Below, piece by piece: positions 7,733 through 11,986 of a stretch of DNA of 11,986 nucleotides. Both the position numbers and the translations under genes were made by a program. Below the pieces are notes generated by a model, which was given only the letters and a program-made list of their open reading frames with translations, was not told the DNA's origin and made no database searches. The stretch comes from CBDTTM01 sp965363355. Its GTDB lineage: Bacteria; Bacillota; Negativicutes; Selenomonadales; Selenomonadaceae. Location of the stretch: positions 1 to 11,986 of the forward strand of contig CBDTTM010000069.1 of assembly GCA_965363355.1 (NCBI GenBank). The letters run 5' to 3'. The stretch's first letter is position 1. Each line of letters begins with the position of its first letter.

Positions 7733-8059
7733 TTAAAACAATATTTTTTCAAGGAACCAGAAAGCAACCAACCCGGTCATAATACTTTTCGCTAAAGAAT
7801 GGGTCTTTACCGCTACGACGAGAACGAGCAAAGATGCCCATATATTGATATTTGCTGCCACAATATTGAGCCTGCCATCTTTCAAGAAGATTTCAGAAAA
7901 AACTAAAGCGCCGAATACAGACGTTGGTATGTATCTGAGCCACCGTTCCACAAAAGGAGAGATTTTGACTTTTGCTAAGACAAACGGCGGTAAAACTCGC
8001 GGAAGATAAGATACGATGCACATACCAATTGTACAATATAAAATTTCAAGAGAATTCAT
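7733..8059 (-). CDS. azlD: AzlD-family small subunit of branched-chain amino acid exporter
   Basis: A 108-residue, very hydrophobic protein with about four membrane segments and the family hallmark SYLPRVLPPFVLAKVKISPF near the N-terminus, followed by WLRYIPTSVFGALVF. AzlD works with the larger AzlC in export of branched-chain amino acids and analogues. I chose the ATG at 8057-8059 because it forms a 4-nt ATGA overlap with the azlC TGA, the usual arrangement for translational coupling. An ATG four codons earlier (8069-8071) would give 112 residues and a 16-nt overlap and cannot be excluded. A strong terminator follows. Confidence 0.93.
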   Translation of the reverse strand: MNSLEILYCTIGMCIVSYLPRVLPPFVLAKVKISPFVERWLRYIPTSVFGALVFSEIFLKDGRLNIVAANINIWASLLVLVVAVKTHSLAKSIMTGLVAFWFLEKILF

Positions 8060-8766
8060 CTTTTCATGCACCAGCTTTCTACTGCGCAGCCTACCGTCGC
8101 GGCGAGTAAAGTCGCAACAACAATATGCAGCTTATGATCTAAGACACTAGATAACCCCAAGGCCAAAAATCCTGAAAACACACCGACAAGAATCAAAAGC
8201 TTATGTTCAAAATGAAATGACCACAAGCCAATGAACATCGCCGTGAGCGTATAACTGATAACTGCCATATCGATAGAAACGACATTGCCGACGATATTGC
8301 CTAAAACATTGCTAAAAATCCAGCAAGCATGTGCCAATACATTCACACCAAGAGCCTTGTCCGCATTCCAATCCGCTTCTTTTTCTGTAAACTTATTCAA
8401 ATTCACGGCAAATGTTTCATCTGTGATACCTTGCGCAAAAGTGCCTAAATACTTTTTTGAAGCTTCCATAAGATATGATGCTAATGTAGAGCTGTACAAT
8501 AAATGGCGCAAATTTACGATAAAGGTAGTCATGACAATCGAAGTGATTGAAGCCGCTCCGCCCATCATTGCCAAAGCGATAAACTGTCCGCTTCCGGCAA
8601 AGACCAAAAGAGACATGAGTCCTGTCTCTCCCGGTGTCAAACCAACTTTTTGAGCCAAGACTCCACCGGCAAACCCCAAAGGTAAATACCCCAACCATAT
8701 CGGCCAGACCGCCTTGATGACCTCTTGATTAAAAAAACGATTAATACTAGCACCCCCGCCCAGCAA
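8056..8766 (-). CDS. azlC: AzlC-family large subunit of branched-chain amino acid exporter
   Basis: About 230 residues with roughly seven or eight hydrophobic segments. The AzlC landmarks are LGYLPLGFAGGVLA near the N-terminus, FAGSGQFIAL, the NLRHLLYSS segment and GITDETFAV. Together with AzlD it should form an inner-membrane exporter for branched-chain amino acids. The start is uncertain: the frame has no ATG or GTG near its beginning. The only conventional codon is the TTG at 8764-8766, which has no Shine-Dalgarno. By contrast GGGGGTG (8751-8757), a near-perfect match to GGAGGTG, stands 7 nt before an in-frame ATT at 8743-8745, which would give MNRFFNQEV... as N-terminus. I list the longer frame but think the ATT more likely. 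A clear promoter lies upstream. Confidence 0.93.
   Translation of the reverse strand: MLGGGASINRFFNQEVIKAVWPIWLGYLPLGFAGGVLAQKVGLTPGETGLMSLLVFAGSGQFIALAMMGGAASITSIVMTTFIVNLRHLLYSSTLASYLMEASKKYLGTFAQGITDETFAVNLNKFTEKEADWNADKALGVNVLAHACWIFSNVLGNIVGNVVSIDMAVISYTLTAMFIGLWSFHFEHKLLILVGVFSGFLALGLSSVLDHKLHIVVATLLAATVGCAVESWCMKR
8751..8757 (-). promoter_or_regulatory. Shine-Dalgarno sequence that points to an ATT start of azlC
   Basis: The minus strand reads GGGGGTG, matching six of seven bases of the ideal GGAGGTG. Seven bases separate the five-G run from the in-frame ATT at 8743-8745. It lies inside the frame if the TTG at 8766 is used, which argues against that start. Confidence 0.6.
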
Positions 8767-8821
8767 GTTTCATAATATATGTAAAATTTAAATTTATCCT
8801 TATTTTTAAAAGTTATTTTTC

Positions 8822-8850
8822 ATTATAGGCGTTTTATTTAAAGATTTCAA
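8822..8850 (-). promoter_or_regulatory. Sigma-A type promoter of azlC-azlD
   Basis: On the minus strand TTGAAA (8845-8850), exactly 17 nt, then TATAAT (8822-8827). This is the best promoter in the window. Transcription would start near 8815, giving a leader of about 70 nt rich in A and T. Confidence 0.75.
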
Positions 8851-8861
8851 CCATTTTCTTG

Positions 8862-8903
8862 TAATAAAAAAGGCAGAGCCGCTGTTAAGCCTAACTCTGC
8901 CTT
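8862..8903 (-). terminator. Rho-independent terminator after the M29 aminopeptidase gene
   Basis: On the minus strand AAGGCAGAG (8895-8903) pairs perfectly with CTCTGCCTT (8870-8878) across a 16-nt loop and is followed by TTTTTATT. It lies 5 nt after the aminopeptidase stop codon. Confidence 0.9.
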
Positions 8904-8907
8904 ACGT

Positions 8908-10140
8908 TTAAAATTCAACAAAATTTCCATCTTTAAATATAGCAACCTGTCTGCCGTCGTCAGTGATCCCCGTGATGCTCAAATCAGGCGAGCCAATCAT
9001 GAAATCTTCATGGATCAAGGACTCATTGACCCCAGCGAGCTCAAGCTGCTCTGGCGTCATGTTCTCACCATTTTCCAAACAAGTCGGATACGCTTTGCCA
9101 AAAGCCAAGTGGCAAGAAGCATTCTCATCAAACAATGTGTTGAAAAAAAGTATTCCCGACTGCGATATCGGCGATTTATCCGGCACCAATGCAACTTCGC
9201 CTAAGCGGCAAGAGCCGCTATCAGTCGACAATAAATGACGAAGCTGTTCTTGTCCTTTCGCTGCCTTGAAAGAAGTAACTTCACCATCTTCAAAGGTAAG
9301 CTCAATACCTTCGATCAAGCTGCCATTGTAATTAAACGGCTTCGTACTGACTACCGTCCCATTCACCCCATCGTACTTAGGCAAAGTATATACTTCCTCT
9401 GTTGGCATGTTCGCCACAAAGCGCAATTTATCCGGCGTATATTCCGCCCCACTGGCCCAGATGTGTTTTTCTGGCAATTCCACCCGCAAATCCGTACCTA
9501 GAGCATTTTTGAAGTGAATCGATTGAAACCGCTGTCGGTTCATGAATTCACGTGATTTTTCCAAAGCTTTTAGATGTGCTTCCCAGCTATCAACAGGACC
9601 ATTCTTATCATCTAGGCGAGTTGCCTTTACGATAGCCTGCCATAGTTTATCGACAGCCTCTTCTTCTTTTGCCTCAGGAAACACCTTTTTTGCCCAAGCT
9701 TTTGTCGGAACAGAAACTACGCACCACGCATTTTTATTCGACATCATCCGTTCCCGATACTCTTTGAGGGCTTCCCCATTCGCTTGCTGCGACATCGACA
9801 AACGTTTCGGGTCTATTTGTTTAAAAATTTCCGGATCTGACGCTAAAATCGAGATAAATGCTGCATTTTCCCTAGCATAACCGACATAAAGCTCTTTCCT
9901 CCAATTGGGAAAATCTGCAAAGACCTCTTCCTTGGCCAGCGTATAACGAATTTTAGAAAATTCTTCGTCATTCCAGCTCACAATGACATCGCGTGCTCCG
10001 CCTTCATAAGCCTGCTTTGCTATTTTTCTAGCAAACTCAGCACATTCAATTGGTGAATTTATAACCAGCAATTGATTCTCCTGTAAATTGACTCCTGTAT
10101 GCACAACAAGCTGAGCATATTTTTCAAGTATAGCTTCCAT
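8908..10140 (-). CDS. M29-family metallo-aminopeptidase (AmpS/aminopeptidase T type)
   Basis: A 410-residue cytoplasmic aminopeptidase, full length for family M29, which removes N-terminal residues from peptides with a two-metal centre. The metal ligands known from Thermus aminopeptidase T can be placed by motif: E249 in FVANMPTEEVYTLP, E315 in RLGEVALV, H344 in ASCHLAFG with Y351 close by, and H377-x-D379 in LIHEDFMIGS. None is missing, so an active enzyme is expected. The N-terminal domain (about 1-200) is the usual nucleotide-binding-like lobe. The start has an ideal AGGAGG 7 nt upstream. It follows the CBS-domain gene after a 66-nt gap without a clear terminator, so the two may share a transcript; a strong terminator closes it. 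Confidence 0.95.
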   Translation of the reverse strand: MEAILEKYAQLVVHTGVNLQENQLLVINSPIECAEFARKIAKQAYEGGARDVIVSWNDEEFSKIRYTLAKEEVFADFPNWRKELYVGYARENAAFISILASDPEIFKQIDPKRLSMSQQANGEALKEYRERMMSNKNAWCVVSVPTKAWAKKVFPEAKEEEAVDKLWQAIVKATRLDDKNGPVDSWEAHLKALEKSREFMNRQRFQSIHFKNALGTDLRVELPEKHIWASGAEYTPDKLRFVANMPTEEVYTLPKYDGVNGTVVSTKPFNYNGSLIEGIELTFEDGEVTSFKAAKGQEQLRHLLSTDSGSCRLGEVALVPDKSPISQSGILFFNTLFDENASCHLAFGKAYPTCLENGENMTPEQLELAGVNESLIHEDFMIGSPDLSITGITDDGRQVAIFKDGNFVEF

Positions 10141-10206
10141 TGCACAGCCTCCTACTATTTTTTAACTATTTTACCACAACTATAAGCAAATAGCTAAAAT
10201 AAGCCT

Positions 10207-10665
10207 TCATTCTACCAATAGACGGACAATATCGCTCCGTCCAATCATGCCGATAAGGCGGCCATCTTTGATTACAGGAACACGCTTTATGTGATGTTCA
10301 AGCATCAATTCACCGATTTCACTAAGGTCTGCGCTTTCTTGTACCGTCACGACCTTTTTCGTCATGAGCTCGGCTGCACTAGAAGCCATCATTTTTCGAA
10401 AAGCCTGCCGATATGCTTTGACCCCATTATAATATATCAAAGCTCCGAGTATATTGAGCACATCTGGTGTCTTGGGAAAAACTTCTTTATGAAGAAGATC
10501 TCCTTCACTGATGATACCCAATACTTTTTTATTTTCATCGACTACAGGCAGTCCTGAAATATGATTTTCCACCAATAGTTTTGCAATCTCTCCAATAGTA
10601 GCATCCGGGCCCACGGTAATCAAATCCTTTGTCATAATATCGCCAGCTCTTATGATATCTGTCAT
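10207..10665 (-). CDS. Protein with two CBS domains
   Basis: A 152-residue protein made of a single CBS pair (Bateman module). CBS1 spans about residues 6-62 (DIMTKDLITVGPDATIGEIA...GLPVVDENKKVLGIISEGDLL) and CBS2 about 96-151 (ELMTKKVVTVQESADLSEIG...RVPVIKDGRLIGMIGRSDIV). The two are joined by a helical stretch of about 30 residues. Such modules bind adenine nucleotides or related ligands and sense energy state; no effector domain is attached, so the partner is unknown. The ATG is well set behind GGAGGG. It is divergent from folT. Confidence 0.94.
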   Translation of the reverse strand: MTDIIRAGDIMTKDLITVGPDATIGEIAKLLVENHISGLPVVDENKKVLGIISEGDLLHKEVFPKTPDVLNILGALIYYNGVKAYRQAFRKMMASSAAELMTKKVVTVQESADLSEIGELMLEHHIKRVPVIKDGRLIGMIGRSDIVRLLVE

Positions 10666-10691
10666 GATAATCCCTCCGTTATGCTTATATT

Positions 10692-10703
10692 ATTATAATT
10701 ATA
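10692..10703 (-). promoter_or_regulatory. Candidate -10 region for the CBS-domain gene
   Basis: Two adjacent TATAAT boxes are read on the minus strand (10692-10697 and 10698-10703), about 30-40 nt before the ATG. No good -35 hexamer is present; the position expected for one (10721-10726) abuts the inverted repeat that follows. Confidence 0.35.
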
Positions 10704-10725
10704 ATTTTCTGTTTTTTATTTCTAT

Positions 10726-10775
10726 ATCCTGCCATATCTTAAAAATATATCTTTTTAGCAGGATTTTTGCTTTTT
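10726..10775 (+). terminator. Inverted repeat followed by T-tracts between the divergent CBS and folT genes
   Basis: ATCCTGC (10726-10732) and GCAGGAT (10758-10764) form a 7-bp stem. An inner TAAAAA/TTTTTA pairing extends it with a bulge, and TTTTTGCTTTTT follows on the plus strand only. It has the form of a plus-strand intrinsic terminator, yet no plus-strand gene lies upstream of it. It could stop antisense transcription over the CBS gene before folT, or serve as an operator for the CBS promoter next to it. Confidence 0.45.
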
Positions 10776-10797
10776 ATCTCTAATGCTTAACATATGG

Positions 10798-10903
10798 TTA
10801 GCAGAGTAAGTGTTTGTGCGTTAAGTGTCAGATGAACGGGGAGTTGACATCTGAACGAAAAGTTCCTAAAGCTTGCGGTACATCCACTGCATCCCGCTGC
10901 TGC
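10798..10903 (+). promoter_or_regulatory. Tetrahydrofolate (THF) riboswitch aptamer
   Basis: The sequence matches the THF riboswitch pattern: P1 arm AGCAG (10800-10804) with CTGCT (10897-10901), the AGAGTA entry, and the diagnostic GCGTTAAGTGT block. The P3 stem TCAGATG/CATCTGA encloses AACGGGGAGTTGA, then come GAACGAA, GCGGT and CACTGCATCCCGCTGCT. The CGGG of the P3 loop can pair with CCCG near the 3' end as the known pseudoknot. It is followed by a folate-family ECF transporter gene, the usual partner of this riboswitch. A weak -10 candidate TAACAT (10788-10793) would start the RNA just at P1. Downstream pairings suggest translational control. Confidence 0.92.
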
Positions 10904-10960
10904 ATAAAAGAGAAGACCTCTTGATATGTAGCAACGCATCACAAAATTCATACGGAGGTG
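10898..10960 (+). promoter_or_regulatory. Expression platform of the THF riboswitch (anti-Shine-Dalgarno and competing hairpin)
   Basis: Two mutually exclusive structures can be drawn. TGCTGCAT (10898-10905) pairs with ATGTAGCA (10926-10933) and encloses the hairpin AAGAG/CTCTT (10908-10922); this stem uses bases of the P1 3' arm and hides ACCTC (10916-10920). If P1 forms instead, ACCTC is free to pair with GAGGT (10955-10959) in the folT ribosome binding site. No T-tract follows, so control should act on translation initiation, off with ligand. This is inference from pairing only. Confidence 0.6.
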
Positions 10961-10967
10961 TTCTATC

Positions 10968-11480
10968 GTGACGTATTCAACGACAAAACCGTTGGTTTCA
11001 ACGGGTATTTTTACTGCCTTAGTGATAATTTTCACGCATATTTTTGCTGTGGAAACTCCATTTATTCGCATCAGCTTTGGTTTTTTGCCCATTGCCTTAT
11101 TTGCTGCGATGTATGGCCCGATTCGAGCGGCGATCATGGCTGCCAGTGCCGATATCATCGGCTGCATGATTTTTTCACCAGGTCTTTTCTTTCCTGGTTT
11201 TACGTTCAGTGCCATTTTATCCAGCATGATTTATGGTTACTTCTTTTATCAAAAAGATATAACGCTGCCCCGCGCGTTCTTGGCTTGTTTATTGATTTTT
11301 TTGATCATTGATCTAGGACTCAACACACTTTGGCTTACACTGCTTTATCATAAAGCAGCATCCTATTTTTTTTGGGGACGCTTCATAAAATCATTGATTC
11401 TTTTGCCTATACATACATTTTTACTTTGTTTGCTCTATAGGCCATTGATCGTTTTTTTACCCAAACATTCAAGTCGCTAA
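10968..11480 (+). CDS. folT: ECF transporter S component, folate family
   Basis: A 170-residue integral membrane protein with about six hydrophobic segments, the size and layout of ECF substrate-binding (S) components. Typical features are the N-terminal region rich in small and hydrophobic residues, IRISFGFLPIALFAAMYGPI (residues about 33-52), then a conserved small-residue stretch (ADIIGCMIF) and an acidic-polar helix near LGLNTLWLTLLY. It would bind folates and deliver them to a shared ECF ATPase/T module, not seen here. The start is GTG at 10968-10970 with GGAGGTG 7 nt upstream, the element targeted by the riboswitch. The THF riboswitch supports the folate assignment strongly. A terminator follows. 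Confidence 0.93.
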   Translation: MTYSTTKPLVSTGIFTALVIIFTHIFAVETPFIRISFGFLPIALFAAMYGPIRAAIMAASADIIGCMIFSPGLFFPGFTFSAILSSMIYGYFFYQKDITLPRAFLACLLIFLIIDLGLNTLWLTLLYHKAASYFFWGRFIKSLILLPIHTFLLCLLYRPLIVFLPKHSSR

Positions 11481-11488
11481 CCAGTTAT

Positions 11489-11527
11489 AAACGGGTGGTA
11501 TATCCTTTGTGGTATACCGCCCGTTTT
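11489..11527 (+). terminator. Rho-independent terminator of folT
   Basis: AAACGGGTGGTATA and TATACCGCCCGTTT form a 14-bp stem with one G-U pair around a 10-nt loop, and run into TTTTCC. It lies 8 nt after the folT stop. The T-tail is short but the stem is very stable. Confidence 0.85.
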
Positions 11528-11631
11528 CCATTTCGCCTAAGACTATTCACCTATATTGGGGACATATTGCAGGATTCATTCATTTTTTAGCGAATAATTT
11601 GTTTTATGTCATTATGTAAAAGGAGCTTATT

Positions 11632-11986
11632 ATGCAATCTAAAATCACCCAGAAAAAATTATTCACCACAGCTAGTGCTGCCTTGATTGGTATCAGTTGT
11701 ATCTTTTCCCCCCCAGCGCCTGTACACGCCGCTGCCTGGGGCAATCTAATCGGTGCCGGAGCCCAGTATATCCAGTTGAATAAGGAAATCAAGTACTATA
11801 ACAATGATGGCCGCGATAAATACTTTGAACAGCTCAAAGAAAAATACGGCGTCAACGAAGACCAAGGGCTCAACGACAGGCTCAGCGGCATCATGACGAA
11901 CCTCTCGTCTTCAATCGCTGCAAAAGATCCGTCGATTACAAACAAGCCTTACAATTACTTCATCAATAATGATACATCATTCAATG
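11632..11986 (+). CDS. Exported M48-family metalloprotease, N-terminal part (cut by window end)
   Basis: The frame opens at the ATG 11632-11634 behind AGGAG (11621-11625) and stays open to the window end (118 codons). Residues 1-33 are a Sec signal peptide (KITQKKL, hydrophobic core, cleavage after VHA). The mature part begins AAWGNLIGAGAQYIQLNKE and continues with KYYNNDGRDKYFEQLKEKYG, NDRLSGIMTNLSSSI and YNYFINNDTSFN. The last stretch is what precedes the NAFxxPGG segment in secreted M48 zinc proteases of the BepA/LoiP kind; the HExxH motif itself lies beyond the window. Such proteins act in envelope protein quality control. A run of seven C lies in the signal-peptide region. Assignment is by the N-terminal pattern only. 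Confidence 0.75.
   Translation, partial: MQSKITQKKLFTTASAALIGISCIFSPPAPVHAAAWGNLIGAGAQYIQLNKEIKYYNNDGRDKYFEQLKEKYGVNEDQGLNDRLSGIMTNLSSSIAAKDPSITNKPYNYFINNDTSFN

Noticed and set aside
10787..11227. 146-residue open frame on the minus strand opposite the folT leader and gene
   Set aside because: It is antisense to the riboswitch and to folT, has no ribosome binding site that fits and shows no family features; its low-complexity residues come from the complement of a membrane protein gene.
1..11986. CRISPR array, insertion sequence, prophage, tRNA or rRNA
   Set aside because: I saw no regularly spaced repeats, transposase or integrase motifs, terminal inverted repeats, or tRNA/rRNA signatures on either strand by eye.

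Overview
The window looks like chromosomal DNA of a low-to-moderate GC member of the Bacillota (Firmicutes). Evidence is the Bacillus-type topoisomerase III, a YitT-family membrane protein, AzlC/AzlD, an M29 aminopeptidase, strong AGGAGG-type ribosome binding sites, and a tetrahydrofolate riboswitch in front of an ECF folate S-component. A Negativicutes or Clostridia source is my guess; the window holds no rRNA or marker gene that settles it. All genes read leftward (minus strand) except the last two, which read rightward from a divergent intergenic region at about 10.67-10.97 kb.

Left part (1-3.8 kb): the N-terminal end of a LysR-type regulator (cut by the window edge), then a tightly packed minus-strand set of MBL-fold hydrolase, cyclophilin lipoprotein and GIY-YIG domain protein, then adenine deaminase (ade). 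The three-gene set is probably one operon: the cyclophilin ribosome binding site starts inside the stop codon of the MBL gene, and the GIY-YIG gene starts 2 nt after the cyclophilin stop.

Middle (3.8-7.7 kb): topB (topoisomerase III), a small exported protein of unknown function with an internal duplication, and a YitT-family membrane protein. They follow each other with gaps of 0-21 nt and end at a rho-independent terminator whose 5' arm lies in the last yitT codons. Next to the right are azlC-azlD (branched-chain amino acid export), with a well-formed sigma-A-type promoter, an unusual start region and a clear terminator.

Right part (8.9-12 kb): a two-CBS-domain protein and an M29 aminopeptidase (minus strand, aminopeptidase ending in a strong terminator). 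Divergent to them is a tetrahydrofolate riboswitch followed by folT and its terminator, and then the 5' part of an exported M48 metalloprotease cut by the window end.

Most of the content is ordinary housekeeping and transport. I found no CRISPR array, mobile element, tRNA or rRNA, and no convincing undescribed system. The parts most worth a second look are the THF riboswitch with a readable translational OFF-switch architecture, the start region of azlC (a near-perfect Shine-Dalgarno placed for an ATT codon), and the duplicated exported protein between topB and yitT.
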